A DNA stretch of 64,000 nucleotides from Vibrio penaeicida. Its GTDB lineage: Bacteria > Pseudomonadota > Gammaproteobacteria > Enterobacterales > Vibrionaceae. The translations under genes and the position numbers were made by a program. Below the pieces are notes generated by a model, which was not told the DNA's origin, did no database searches, and saw only the letters and a list, made by a program, of their open reading frames with translations. Location: contig NZ_BFAQ01000013.1 of the NCBI RefSeq assembly GCF_002933855.1, positions 62,001 through 126,000 of the forward strand. Direction: 5' to 3'. Positions 34,373-44,146 of this stretch are shown here, piece after piece. Within the stretch, counting starts at the first letter, position 1. Each line of letters opens with the position of its first letter.

Positions 34373-35860
34373 ATGTCAGTATCCCAAGATCCATTTATGC
34401 AGAACAAAGATGCCAATCCAAATCATGTCGGAAAATATCAAGCGTTCTCGGTTTTGGTGGTAGATGATGAAGTGGGCATGCAGACAATACTGAAGAAAGC
34501 GCTGGGTAAGTGGTTTTCTAAAGTCGACTGCCAAGGCAGCATTGAAGAAGCGGAAAAATTGCGACAAGAAAACCACTACGACTTAATCATCCTAGACATT
34601 AATTTACCGGGTCGCTCTGGGATCGAGTGGACAGAAGCATTCAACGACGATGATCGTCGCTGCGACGTCATATTCATGACAGGGTATGCCGATTTGGAAA
34701 CCGCAATAAGTGCATTAAAACTGGGGGCGACAGATTTCATACTAAAGCCATTTAACCTAGAACAGATGCTGCAATCGGTTCAACGCTGTATGGACAAGCG
34801 TTTATCACAACGGCTCCACCATGCGCTGACTCGTGATGTTAAACGCCTCATAAGCAGTGAAATGATCGGTCATTCGGAAAAAACTAAGTCACTCAAGCAG
34901 TTAATGGGACAATTTGCGCCATCGCGGGCTTCCATTTTAGTTGAAGGTGAATCGGGAACCGGAAAAGAATTGGTTGCTCGTGGCGTTCATGTGGCCAGTG
35001 GTCGAACGGGGCCATTTGTACCCATCAATTGTGGGGCAATTGCACCGGAGCTATTGGAAAGCGAGTTGTTTGGTCACACGGCAGGGGCATTTACTGGTGC
35101 AAAAAAAAGCCGGGAAGGGTTATTCAGAGTCGCCAGTGGGGGCACACTGTTTTTGGATGAAATCGGTGAAATGCCCATCGCCATGCAATCTTCACTTTTA
35201 CGCGTGTTAGAGCAGCGAACCATTCGCCCAGTTGGCAGTGAGAAAGAAATCAGCGTCGACGTGCGAATTGTCGCAGCAACCAACAGAAACTTAAAAGATG
35301 AAGTGGATGCAGGGACGTTTCGAAAAGATCTCTATTATCGGCTAAACGTATTAAAAATCGATGTGCCTCCTTTAAGAGAAAGAAAAACAGATTTAATCGA
35401 TTTGGTGCCTTTTTTTACCAAAACGCTAGCCAAAGAGTTAGGAATGCCGGAACCCAAATGGGCGCATGAAGACATACTCGCCATGCACGACTACGATTGG
35501 CCTGGCAACATTCGTGAACTCAAAAACTTAATGGAGCGCTGCATTTTGCTCGGAAAACCGCCAGCACATCATTGGCGAGAGTTAAACGCCGATTACTCAC
35601 AACCTGCTCAGGCAAGTATAACGGTGACAACGTCACTAGAAACAACATTACCAAGTTTACCAGATTACCGAAGCGACGAAATACTGGGCTATCCCAATGA
35701 ATGGAGTTTAAAAGAAGTCGAAAAAAGACACATAAAACAGGTGGTTTCCCATCACGATGGAAATAAGTCGGCTGCCTCGCGCCAGTTGGGCGTTGCAAGA
35801 AAAACGTTAGAAAGAAAATACAAAGAGTGGGAACTAGAAGGATCAGACGATGCCGAATAA
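34373..35860 (+). CDS. NtrC-family sigma-54-dependent response regulator next to tup genes
   Basis: A 495-residue activator. The receiver domain (about 25-140) has Asp75 in LIILDINLPG. Walker A GESGTGKE is near residue 192 and GAFTGA near 239, so RpoN activation is expected. The C-terminal Fis-type HTH (GNKSAASRQLGVARKTLERK) is intact. ATG 34373 is preferred over a TTG at 34316. It overlaps the kinase gene by 11 bases. Since it is divergent from tupA, whose promoter is of sigma-54 type, control of the tup operon is a likely role; the fdh genes may be further targets. Confidence 0.9.
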   Translation: MSVSQDPFMQNKDANPNHVGKYQAFSVLVVDDEVGMQTILKKALGKWFSKVDCQGSIEEAEKLRQENHYDLIILDINLPGRSGIEWTEAFNDDDRRCDVIFMTGYADLETAISALKLGATDFILKPFNLEQMLQSVQRCMDKRLSQRLHHALTRDVKRLISSEMIGHSEKTKSLKQLMGQFAPSRASILVEGESGTGKELVARGVHVASGRTGPFVPINCGAIAPELLESELFGHTAGAFTGAKKSREGLFRVASGGTLFLDEIGEMPIAMQSSLLRVLEQRTIRPVGSEKEISVDVRIVAATNRNLKDEVDAGTFRKDLYYRLNVLKIDVPPLRERKTDLIDLVPFFTKTLAKELGMPEPKWAHEDILAMHDYDWPGNIRELKNLMERCILLGKPPAHHWRELNADYSQPAQASITVTTSLETTLPSLPDYRSDEILGYPNEWSLKEVEKRHIKQVVSHHDGNKSAASRQLGVARKTLERKYKEWELEGSDDAE

Positions 35861-37886
35861 TAAAGCCGGAACTTCTAACGTTTTTACCTTATGGCGCTTG
35901 CGGCTCAAATCCATGGTTCGCTATCGCTTACTGTTTTTAACGTCTGCCCCAATTCTACTCACTCTGCTTGCGTTAGTGGGTATCACATTTTATTGGTCTA
36001 CACATTACACGTGGCAAAATGCCTTGGTTAACGTGTCAGAAAAACTTTCTGTTGCTGACAATAGCATCCAAATTCTCCAGGAACGTCAATTCCAAAGCGT
36101 AAAGTCCTTATCAAACTCCTATCCGTTTCAAGTTCGTTTAATGTCGGTTTACCGTGATGCATTAGAGCTTGAGGAGTGGGTCGGGTCTCAAAAGCGTAAG
36201 TATCAATTGGATTTTCTACGCTGGGTACCGATAGACAAAGCAACGAATCATCAACTGCTTGCGCAAAAAGCGTCATTTTTCGAAGTATTCAATACAGACC
36301 AAATGGCCGAATACGACGACGATCTTGCTGTTCGAGCGGAGATTCCGTTGCTGAATGGAAATGGCGTCGAGTCTCGTGGCTTAATCAGCCGTAGCGTATT
36401 ACCAGTAAGAGATGAAGACCAACACGTATTGGGTTATTTAGATGGCGGGTTGCTGCTTAACAACAGTACCGGTTTAGTTGATCAGATTCGCGATTTAATT
36501 TATGCCAAACCAAGCGAACTACAGCCACAAATCGGAACAGTAACTCTGTTTATGGACGACTTACGTATCAGCACCAACGTACCATTGGATAGCCAAGCTC
36601 ATAAAGGAAGGGCGATTGGTACAACGGTTTCGCTTCAAGTGAAACAGGCCGTTTTGGAAAGGGGGGAAAACTGGATAGATCGCGCGTATGTGTATGACGA
36701 TTGGTACATCACCGCTTATCAACCCATCTATAACCAATACAACGATGTTATAGGCATGCTGTATACCGGCTATCTCATTTGGCCTCTCATTAAAATTTAC
36801 ATTACCAACCTCGGTGAAATCAGCTTAACTATTCTGGCTTTGTTGTTAATTTCAGGCATGATTGTTTACCGTGGTTCTCGCGATTTGTTCCACCCAATCG
36901 AGCGGATTCACCATGTTGTTAAATCTGTTCAAGCTGGGCGAGACAAGCGCATTGGCCAGTTAGGTCTGGATGATGAACACGAGTTAACCCAATTGGCACG
37001 GCAATTCGACAATATGCTCGATTTGCTGGCACAGCGAAATGCTGAAATTCGCCAAGCCGCAGATCAGCTTGAAGGAAAAGTCCAAAACCGTACTGCCAAA
37101 CTTCGAGAGAAGACGGAACAGCTCGAATTGCACATCCAATTACTCAATCAAACTCGCGATAAGCTTGTGGTGAATGAAAAGCTTGCTGCACTGGGTGAGC
37201 TTACTGCGGGTATTGCGCACGAGATCAACAACCCAACAGCCGTAATTTTAGGGAATGTAGAACTTCTAAAGTTTGCGCTTGGTGATAAAGCGGATTCGAT
37301 AGAAGAAGAAATTCAAACCATCCTTGATCAAATAGATCGCATCCGAAATATCACGCGAAGCCTACTTCAATACAGCCGCCAAGGTGGTGTTCAAGACGAA
37401 ATCACTTGGCAACACGTTAACCCTATCGTTGAAGAGAGCCTCACTTTAGTCAAAACAGGCGCTAAAAAGCGAGACGTTCAGTTTGTTACCGAGCTGAATG
37501 CTAAGTCCGTTGTTGAAGTAAACCGCCATCACTTGCTGCAAATTTTAGTGAACTTAGAAATGAACGCCATTCATGCCATGAGTGGAGAAGGGGTTCTCAC
37601 CATTCGCACAGAAGACTGGATGGATGAAGATGAAGAATCAAAAGGCGCGATTGTTCATGTCGTCGATCAAGGATGTGGAATCCCAGACGAGCAGCTAAAA
37701 CGTATTTTTGATCCGTTCTACACAACTAAACGAGATGGAACTGGGCTTGGTTTATCGGTTTCGCAAAGTATCCTAAGCCAAACGGGTGGGGAAATTAAAG
37801 TGACGTCTAAAGTGGGTTTAGGGAGTCAATTTTCAATTTACTTACCGTTGAAATCGAATGCCGTTGATTTAGTTGTTATGAACTAG
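35850..37886 (+). CDS. Sensor histidine kinase with periplasmic Cache-like domain
   Basis: A 678-residue membrane kinase, partner of the preceding regulator. Membrane helices at about 28-49 and 322-343 enclose a periplasmic sensor of about 270 residues with single-Cache-like features (GVESRGLISRSVLPVRD, then YDDWYITAYQPIYNQYNDVIGMLYTG). A HAMP segment and coiled coil follow, then HisKA with the phospho-accepting His in GIAHEINNPTAV near 456, and HATPase with GTGLGLSVSQS near 630. The ligand is unknown. It ends 138 bases before the ABC-F gene. Confidence 0.9.
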   Translation: MPNNKAGTSNVFTLWRLRLKSMVRYRLLFLTSAPILLTLLALVGITFYWSTHYTWQNALVNVSEKLSVADNSIQILQERQFQSVKSLSNSYPFQVRLMSVYRDALELEEWVGSQKRKYQLDFLRWVPIDKATNHQLLAQKASFFEVFNTDQMAEYDDDLAVRAEIPLLNGNGVESRGLISRSVLPVRDEDQHVLGYLDGGLLLNNSTGLVDQIRDLIYAKPSELQPQIGTVTLFMDDLRISTNVPLDSQAHKGRAIGTTVSLQVKQAVLERGENWIDRAYVYDDWYITAYQPIYNQYNDVIGMLYTGYLIWPLIKIYITNLGEISLTILALLLISGMIVYRGSRDLFHPIERIHHVVKSVQAGRDKRIGQLGLDDEHELTQLARQFDNMLDLLAQRNAEIRQAADQLEGKVQNRTAKLREKTEQLELHIQLLNQTRDKLVVNEKLAALGELTAGIAHEINNPTAVILGNVELLKFALGDKADSIEEEIQTILDQIDRIRNITRSLLQYSRQGGVQDEITWQHVNPIVEESLTLVKTGAKKRDVQFVTELNAKSVVEVNRHHLLQILVNLEMNAIHAMSGEGVLTIRTEDWMDEDEESKGAIVHVVDQGCGIPDEQLKRIFDPFYTTKRDGTGLGLSVSQSILSQTGGEIKVTSKVGLGSQFSIYLPLKSNAVDLVVMN

Positions 37887-38024
37887 GATCCCAAGCGTAC
37901 TTAACCAAACAAGCAATACACCTAACCAAGCGAAGATTGACGCTCTAGAGCCCAATTAACACTTGCATCAGACCGCGTTGCCAAGTACCGTTGCACCGCG
38001 TTTTTTTATCTAAGAGGTTAGGTT

Positions 38025-39617
38025 TTGATTTCTACCGCGAATATCACACAGCAATTTGGCGCGAAGCCACTATTTGAAAACATTTCAGTTAAGTTTGGCG
38101 AAGGCAACCGTTACGGTCTGATTGGCGCAAATGGGTGTGGTAAATCCACTTTCATGAAAATCCTTAGCGGAGAACTCGACCAAACTTCTGGTAACGTCAG
38201 CTACGACCCAAATGAGCGTGTCGCCAAGCTGAGTCAGGATCAGTTTGCCTATGAAGAATTTACAGTTATCGACACTGTTATCATGGGTCACAAAGAACTT
38301 TGGGAAGTGAAACAAGAGCGTGACCGCATTTACTCTTTGGCTGAAATGAGCGAAGAAGACGGCATGAAAGTTGCGGATCTTGAAACAGAATTCGCAGAAA
38401 TGGACGGCTATATGGCCGAATCCAAAGCAGGAGAACTTCTTCTCGCGGTGGGTATTCCATTAGAGCAGCATTTTGGTTTGATGAGTGAAGTAGCGCCGGG
38501 TTGGAAACTGCGTGTGCTTTTGGCTCAGATCCTATTTGCAGACCCAGACATAATGTTGCTCGACGAACCAACCAACAACTTGGATATCGATACTATCCGC
38601 TGGTTGGAAGATACGCTTAATGAGCGTAACTGCACCATGATCATCATCTCGCACGATCGCCACTTCCTAAACAGTGTTTGTACGCACATGGCGGATCTCG
38701 ATTACGGCGAACTGCGCGTATACCCAGGTAACTACGACGAATACATGACAGCCGCTTCGCAAGTGCGTGATCGCCTATTAGCGGATAACGCGAAGAAAAA
38801 AGCGCAAATTGCAGAACTGCAAACGTTTGTTGCACGTTTCTCTGCAAACGCTTCTAAAGCTAAACAAGCAACTTCTCGTGCTAAACAGATTGATAAAATT
38901 AAGCTCGATGAAGTAAAAGCATCTAGCCGCCAAAACCCATTCATTCGTTTTGAGCAATCCAAAGAGCTGTTCCGAAATGCATTGATCATCGAAAACCTTA
39001 CCCAAGGCTTTGAAAATGATCTCTTCACAGACTTCAACGCTATTTTTGAAGTTGGAGAGCGTGTTGCCATTATCGGTGAGAATGGTGTAGGTAAAACTAC
39101 GCTGCTAAATACACTAGCAGGTGCAATTGAACCTCGCAGCGGTGAATTCAAATGGTCTGAGAACTCTAACGTAGGCTACTACGCTCAGGATCACGCAGAA
39201 GAGTTTGCAGAAGACATGAACCTCATGGATTGGATGGGGCAGTGGCGTCAGGAAGGCGACGACGAGCAAGTGATTCGCAGCTTCTTGGGTCGTATGTTGT
39301 TCTCGCAAGATGACATCAAAAAGTCGGTAAAAGTTCTGTCTGGTGGTGAACAAGGCCGTATGTTGCTTGGTAAGCTGATGATGCATAAACCAAACATGCT
39401 TCTAATGGATGAGCCAACTAACCACATGGATATGGAATCTATCGAATCGTTGAATAACGCTCTGGAGCAATACAAGGGCACGTTGTTCTTCGTATCCCAC
39501 GACCGCGTATTTGTGGATTCTTTGGCAACACGCATCATTGAAATCAAAGACAACAAAATTACAGATTTCAAGGGAACGTACGCTGAATTCCTAAAATCTC
39601 GCGGTGTAGAAGAGTAG
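38025..39617 (+). CDS. ybiT: ABC-F family ATPase YbiT
   Basis: A 530-residue soluble protein with two ABC domains and no membrane part. ABC-F proteins bind the ribosome E site and adjust translation; YbiT itself is little characterised. Walker A motifs are GANGCGKST (about 37-45) and GENGVGKTT (about 350-358). The first signature is the degenerate SEVAPG seen in YbiT proteins, the second is LSGGEQGR. The P-site tRNA interaction motif linker with [10 protein letters not shown] lies between the domains. The start is TTG with AGAGG suitably placed, matching the family N-terminus ([20 protein letters not shown]). Confidence 0.92.
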   Translation: MISTANITQQFGAKPLFENISVKFGEGNRYGLIGANGCGKSTFMKILSGELDQTSGNVSYDPNERVAKLSQDQFAYEEFTVIDTVIMGHKELWEVKQERDRIYSLAEMSEEDGMKVADLETEFAEMDGYMAESKAGELLLAVGIPLEQHFGLMSEVAPGWKLRVLLAQILFADPDIMLLDEPTNNLDIDTIRWLEDTLNERNCTMIIISHDRHFLNSVCTHMADLDYGELRVYPGNYDEYMTAASQVRDRLLADNAKKKAQIAELQTFVARFSANASKAKQATSRAKQIDKIKLDEVKASSRQNPFIRFEQSKELFRNALIIENLTQGFENDLFTDFNAIFEVGERVAIIGENGVGKTTLLNTLAGAIEPRSGEFKWSENSNVGYYAQDHAEEFAEDMNLMDWMGQWRQEGDDEQVIRSFLGRMLFSQDDIKKSVKVLSGGEQGRMLLGKLMMHKPNMLLMDEPTNHMDMESIESLNNALEQYKGTLFFVSHDRVFVDSLATRIIEIKDNKITDFKGTYAEFLKSRGVEE

Positions 39618-39736
39618 AAAAGCATAAGGGTCGGTTTTCGAACAAAATCTGCCTATATATCCTCTGCTAATGTTATCTAATCTTTGCAGAGGTTATTTAT
39701 CTTCTGCCGAAGCTATTAAAACACTCAAATTCAATC

Positions 39737-39767
39737 AAAACGCTCAAAATCTTGAGCGTTTTTTTTC
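39737..39767 (+). terminator. Rho-independent terminator after ybiT
   Basis: Perfect 11-bp stem (39737-39747 with 39752-39762) with a 4-base loop, followed by an uninterrupted T-run. Confidence 0.88.
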
Positions 39768-39811
39768 GTTTAAATTTCTTCATTTTCATCTCATTTTCGA
39801 GACATCTAGAT

Positions 39812-39850
39812 CAGAAAAAGTACATTCGAGTGGAAAAAAGTACTTTTCTG
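39812..39850 (+). promoter_or_regulatory. Repeated AAAAAGTAC half-sites, candidate AraC-type operator
   Basis: AAAAAGTAC occurs at 39815-39823 and 39835-39843, 20 bases (about two turns) apart, the usual geometry of AraC-family direct repeats. The second copy also begins an inverted arm GTACTTTTCTG (39840-39850) that mirrors CAGAAAAAGTAC at 39812-39823. Confidence 0.45.
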
Positions 39851-39952
39851 CATCAAATAATTTCTCTTTTGACTAAATTTGAATTGTGATTGTTACGAGC
39901 TTGTTAAAAAGTCGAGCTTAACATTAAACTAAAAACAGTCGAGGGAATGAAC

Positions 39953-41266
39953 ATGAAATCCAGGACATTACTTTCTGCCTCTATCGCTCTTGCCGCTATG
40001 ACAAGTACATACGCTATGGCCGCAACAGAGCTAACGATCGCGACGGTGAATAACGGTCATATGATCGAAATGCAGAAGCTTAGTACAGCATACGAAGAGG
40101 CTAATCCAGGTATCAAACTCAATTGGGTTACCTTGGAGGAAGGAGTGCTTCGCCAACGTGTGACAACCGATATCGCCACCAAAGGTGGGCAATTCGATAT
40201 CATGACCATTGGAATGTATGAAGCTCCAATTTGGGGCAAAAAAGGTTGGCTCAACGAAATAAAAGACGATGCTAACTATAATGCCGACGATATTCTGCCA
40301 GCAATTCGCTCTGGATTGTCGGTAGACGGAAAAATGTACGCCGTTCCGTTCTATGGCGAAAGTTCTATGGTTATGTACCGCAAAGACTTGGTCGACAAAG
40401 CGGGCATGACAGTTCCAGATAACGCTTCTTGGGGACATATTCGCGACGTAGTAGGTGCGATTCATGATCCAGATAACGGTGTTTACGGTATCTGTCTTCG
40501 CGGGAAACCTGGATGGGGCGACAACGCTGCATTCATCACAACCATGGCCAATTCGTTTGGTGCACGTTGGTTTGATGAAGATTGGAAACCTCAGTTAAAT
40601 TCTCCAGAGTGGAACCACGCCGTGTCGTTCTACATCGACCTCTTGACAACATATGGACCTCCGGGCTCGACATCTAACAGCTTCAACGAAATTCTAGCGT
40701 TATACAACGAAGGTAAGTGTGGTATGTGGATAGATGCCACCATCGCTGCTTCATTTATCTCGGATCCAAAGCAGAGCAAAGTCGCAGACAAGGTTGCGTT
40801 TGCGCAGGCACCAATTGCGGTAACTAACCGTGGTGCAAACTGGCTATGGGCTTGGTCTCTTGCAGTACCTGCAGGAAGTAAAAACCAAGTTGAAGCAGAG
40901 AAATTTGTTAAATGGGCAACATCGCAAGACTACATCAAACTGGTTGCGAAAGAGAATGGGTGGGCAAACGTACCAACGGGTACTCGTAAATCTACTTACG
41001 AATCACCTGAGTTCCAAAAAGCCGCTGTTTTCGCTGAAGCAGAGCTGAAAGCCATTCAATCTGCAAACCCAGAGAACAGTACGCTCCTTCCAACACCTTA
41101 CGTGGGCGTTCAGTTTGCTGCGATTCCTGAATTCCAAGCTATTGGTATCGCTGCTGGTCAGCAATTCACGAATGCACTAGCTGGAAACGTTACTGTGGAA
41201 CAAGCGTTGAAAGCTGCAAACAAATCCGCCGACCGCGAAATGCGTAAATCAGGTTACTACAAGTAA
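39953..41266 (+). CDS. Polyol ABC transporter, periplasmic binding protein
   Basis: A 437-residue solute-binding protein of the sugar/polyol family 1 type, similar to SmoE/MtlE. Signal peptide at 1-23 ending AMA. It captures a polyol such as mannitol, sorbitol or arabitol in the periplasm and delivers it to the two permeases. GAGGG at 39941 is 7 bases before ATG 39953 and only one base before ATG 39947, so I use the former. It is the first gene of an eight-gene operon and is followed by a hairpin that may raise its expression above that of the permeases. Confidence 0.87.
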   Translation: MKSRTLLSASIALAAMTSTYAMAATELTIATVNNGHMIEMQKLSTAYEEANPGIKLNWVTLEEGVLRQRVTTDIATKGGQFDIMTIGMYEAPIWGKKGWLNEIKDDANYNADDILPAIRSGLSVDGKMYAVPFYGESSMVMYRKDLVDKAGMTVPDNASWGHIRDVVGAIHDPDNGVYGICLRGKPGWGDNAAFITTMANSFGARWFDEDWKPQLNSPEWNHAVSFYIDLLTTYGPPGSTSNSFNEILALYNEGKCGMWIDATIAASFISDPKQSKVADKVAFAQAPIAVTNRGANWLWAWSLAVPAGSKNQVEAEKFVKWATSQDYIKLVAKENGWANVPTGTRKSTYESPEFQKAAVFAEAELKAIQSANPENSTLLPTPYVGVQFAAIPEFQAIGIAAGQQFTNALAGNVTVEQALKAANKSADREMRKSGYYK

Positions 41267-41285
41267 TCAGTATTGTTTGAGTATT

Positions 41286-41309
41286 AACAGGAGCGTTATC
41301 GCTCCTGTT
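41286..41309 (+). promoter_or_regulatory. Intra-operon hairpin after the binding-protein gene
   Basis: A perfect 10-bp inverted repeat with TTAT loop (41286-41295 with 41300-41309) without a long T-run lies in the 92-base gap between binding protein and permease. This placement is typical for mRNA-stabilising or attenuating hairpins in ABC operons. Confidence 0.6.
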
Positions 41310-41358
41310 TACTTCGGGGCACTTTTTCCCCCATATCTGTATTTACAAGGAAGTCTTT

Positions 41359-42219
41359 ATGCAAAGGTGGTTACCCAAATTATTGGTATTCCCATCCTTC
41401 ATCAGTTTATTGCTGTGGATGGTAGTCCCTTTATCCATGACCATTTACTTTTCCGTCATCCGATACAACTTGTTGTATCCGGGAGAAAATAACTACATCG
41501 GCGGAATGAACTTTGAATTTTTCTATACCGATGAAGCCTTCTGGCCCGCCGTCACAAATACGCTCACGCTGGTCGGAATGGTACTCGTTGTTACGGTTGT
41601 ATTTGCAATATTACTTGCTGTATTGCTCGACAAACCCTTTAAAGGGCGTGGCATTGTGCGCGTTTTGCTCATCTCACCGTTCTTTATTATGCCGACCGTT
41701 AATGCACTGATTTGGAAAAATCTGATGATGCATCCGGTTTATGGCGTACTCGCATCTATTTGGGAATCGGTTGGGTTAGAACCCATTGATTGGCTAGCCG
41801 ATTACCCGCTTGGCTCCATTATTGCGATGTTGAGCTGGCAGTGGATGCCGTTCGCTCTGCTGATTTTTATCACTTCGTTGCAGTCCATGGACAATGAGCA
41901 AAAAGAAGCCGCCGTACTTGATGGTGCAACGGGATTCCAGATATTCCGATACCTCACACTGCCACATTTAGCTCGACCGATAGCGGTCGTGATGATGATT
42001 GAAACCATCTTTTTGCTTTCTGTGTTTGCGGAAATCTTCGTGACCACCAGCGGTGGACCGGGGTATGAATCAACAAACTTAGCGTTCTTGATCTTCGCGC
42101 AAGCCTTGATGCAGTTTGATGTTGGTGTCGCGTCGGCAGGTGGATTGATCGCCGTGATCCTCGCCAATATCGTCGCGTTCTTCTTAATCCGTGCCATTGG
42201 CAAAAACTTAGTCGCCTAG
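41359..42219 (+). CDS. Polyol ABC transporter permease, first subunit
   Basis: A 286-residue inner-membrane permease with six predicted helices, similar to SmoF/MtlF. The EAA-type loop EAAVLDGATGFQIFRYLTLP near residue 185-204 contacts the ATPase. AAGGAAG precedes ATG. It pairs with the next gene product to form the membrane channel. Eight bases separate it from the second permease. Confidence 0.9.
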   Translation: MQRWLPKLLVFPSFISLLLWMVVPLSMTIYFSVIRYNLLYPGENNYIGGMNFEFFYTDEAFWPAVTNTLTLVGMVLVVTVVFAILLAVLLDKPFKGRGIVRVLLISPFFIMPTVNALIWKNLMMHPVYGVLASIWESVGLEPIDWLADYPLGSIIAMLSWQWMPFALLIFITSLQSMDNEQKEAAVLDGATGFQIFRYLTLPHLARPIAVVMMIETIFLLSVFAEIFVTTSGGPGYESTNLAFLIFAQALMQFDVGVASAGGLIAVILANIVAFFLIRAIGKNLVA

Positions 42220-42227
42220 GAGGTTTT

Positions 42228-43040
42228 ATGAATCAGACACATCGATTTAGAGCCATATTGAGCTGGGTGATCGCGCTTATCGTGTTTTTCCCAATCATTA
42301 TGATGTTAATTACGTCGTTCAAAACCGAACAACAAGCCATTGCCGTTCCTCCTACGTTTATTTTTGAACCTACGGTAGAAAACTACGGCATCGTTCAAGA
42401 ACGAAGTGATTACTTAAAATTCGCTAAAAACTCTGTGATTACCGCTTTTGGTTCCACTATTTTGGCGTTGATTATTGCCATACCTGCTGCGTACTCAATG
42501 GCGTTTTACCCTGGAAAGCGTACTAAAGACATGTTGCTTTGGATGCTATCCACCAAGATGTTACCCGCCGTTGGGGTGCTGGTGCCTATCTACATATTGT
42601 GTAAGGAAGCAGGGTTACTGGACAGCAGTTTAGCGCTCACCATCATTTACACTCTTATTAACTTACCCATCATTGTTTGGATGCTGTTTTCGTACTTTAA
42701 AGACATTCCAAAAGACATTTTGGAAGCGGTACGACTTGATGGTGCGACAACGTTAGGTGAGATTCGCCATGTGTTGCTTCCACTATCATTTGGTGGGATT
42801 GCCTCTACCGCATTGCTGTCGATTGTTTTGAGTTGGAATGAAGCCTTTTGGGCCATCAACTTAACCTCTGCAGATGCAGGCACACTTGCCACAATGATTT
42901 CCACTTACTCCAGCCCAGAAGGACTGTTTTGGGCAAAACTATCGGCAGCATCCACTCTTGCTTGTGCACCTATTGTCGTGCTCGGCTGGTTCTGTCAGAA
43001 ACAACTCGTACAAGGATTGACGTTCGGAGCAGTAAAATGA
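42228..43040 (+). CDS. Polyol ABC transporter permease, second subunit
   Basis: A 270-residue permease with six predicted helices, similar to SmoG/MtlG. The EAA loop is LEAVRLDGATTLGEIRHVLLP near residue 166-186. AGGAGG precedes ATG. The stop overlaps the ATP-binding gene start (ATGA), showing translational coupling. Confidence 0.9.
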   Translation: MNQTHRFRAILSWVIALIVFFPIIMMLITSFKTEQQAIAVPPTFIFEPTVENYGIVQERSDYLKFAKNSVITAFGSTILALIIAIPAAYSMAFYPGKRTKDMLLWMLSTKMLPAVGVLVPIYILCKEAGLLDSSLALTIIYTLINLPIIVWMLFSYFKDIPKDILEAVRLDGATTLGEIRHVLLPLSFGGIASTALLSIVLSWNEAFWAINLTSADAGTLATMISTYSSPEGLFWAKLSAASTLACAPIVVLGWFCQKQLVQGLTFGAVK

Positions 43041-44146
43041 GTTATTTAACCGTTAACCAACTAGATAAAAAATACGGCGACGCACTGGCGCTGAAAAACA
43101 TTAACTTCGAGATCAAAAAAGGCGAGTTTGTTGTTTTCGTTGGTCCGTCTGGGTGCGGAAAATCCACTTTACTGCGCACCATCGCAGGGTTAGAAGAGTC
43201 GTCCGCTGGCGGCATTCATTTGGACGGAGAACTCATCACTGAGACACATCCTTCCAAGAGAAACCTTGCCATGGTGTTTCAAAGCTACGCGCTTTACCCA
43301 CACATGTCGGTTAAAGAAAACATGGGTTTTGCATTGAAATTGGCGAACACGCCAAAAGATGAAATTGAATCCAAAGTACTGAAAGTCGCGAAAGCGCTGA
43401 AACTTGAGCCCTTGCTCGATAGAAAACCCAAAGCGCTGTCGGGCGGGCAAAGACAGCGTGTTGCCATTGGTCGGGCGATTGTTCGTAACCCCAAAGTATT
43501 TTTGTTTGACGAGCCTTTGTCTAACTTAGATGCAGCTTTGCGTGTAGAAATGCGAATAGAGCTTTCTAGGCTGCATCATGAGTTAGGTACCACCATGATC
43601 TACGTAACGCATGATCAGGTCGAAGCCATGACTTTAGCGGACAAAGTGGTGATCATGAAAGAGGGGGAAGTCGCTCAAATTGGAACACCTTTAGAGCTCT
43701 ATCACCAACCAGCGAACCTATTTGTTGCTTCATTCATTGGTACGCCCAAAATGAATATATTGGGTATGGGAACAGCGCATGTAGAAGCGCAAGAATTGAC
43801 CGTGCAGTTAACTGAAAATGCGAGAATGCAGCTACCTGTACATAAATACAGTGGTGGTGTTTTAGGAGCCAAAACGCTTGGAATTAGACCAGAATCGGTC
43901 AAGCTAACCGACCCAATGCAAGGTGATATTTCTGGTGTTGTGGAAGTCATTGAACAACTCGGCTCGGAAACCTTAAGTTACGTCCGCATTGAAAATGGCG
44001 AAACAGTCGTGGCAAAACATACTCCAGCAGATAGCCCAACGTTAGGGCAAGAAGTGGGTTTGTATCTCGATAAACATCAAGTGTATTTGTTCGATGGCAA
44101 TGATCTCGCCTTAAATATTTATGAGGAGAGCGATCATGCCAAATAG
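43037..44146 (+). CDS. Polyol ABC transporter ATP-binding protein (MalK type)
   Basis: A 369-residue cytoplasmic ATPase of the CUT1/MalK type, similar to SmoK/MtlK. Walker A GPSGCGKST at 36-44, signature LSGGQRQRV near 134-142, Walker B VFLFDEPLSNLD next to it, and a C-terminal TOBE-like domain from about residue 235. The start at 43037 overlaps the permease stop; a longer frame to 42848 lies inside the permease gene. It overlaps the following dehydrogenase by 11 bases. Confidence 0.92.
   Translation: MSYLTVNQLDKKYGDALALKNINFEIKKGEFVVFVGPSGCGKSTLLRTIAGLEESSAGGIHLDGELITETHPSKRNLAMVFQSYALYPHMSVKENMGFALKLANTPKDEIESKVLKVAKALKLEPLLDRKPKALSGGQRQRVAIGRAIVRNPKVFLFDEPLSNLDAALRVEMRIELSRLHHELGTTMIYVTHDQVEAMTLADKVVIMKEGEVAQIGTPLELYHQPANLFVASFIGTPKMNILGMGTAHVEAQELTVQLTENARMQLPVHKYSGGVLGAKTLGIRPESVKLTDPMQGDISGVVEVIEQLGSETLSYVRIENGETVVAKHTPADSPTLGQEVGLYLDKHQVYLFDGNDLALNIYEESDHAK

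Larger units (their letters stand above)
39618..39952 (+). promoter_or_regulatory. Intergenic and promoter region before the polyol operon
   Basis: This 335-base region holds the ybiT terminator (39737-39767), then AT-rich sequence with repeats of AAAAAGTAC that could bind the AraC-type regulator of the operon, then the leader of the binding-protein gene. No coding frame in it is convincing. Confidence 0.55.
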
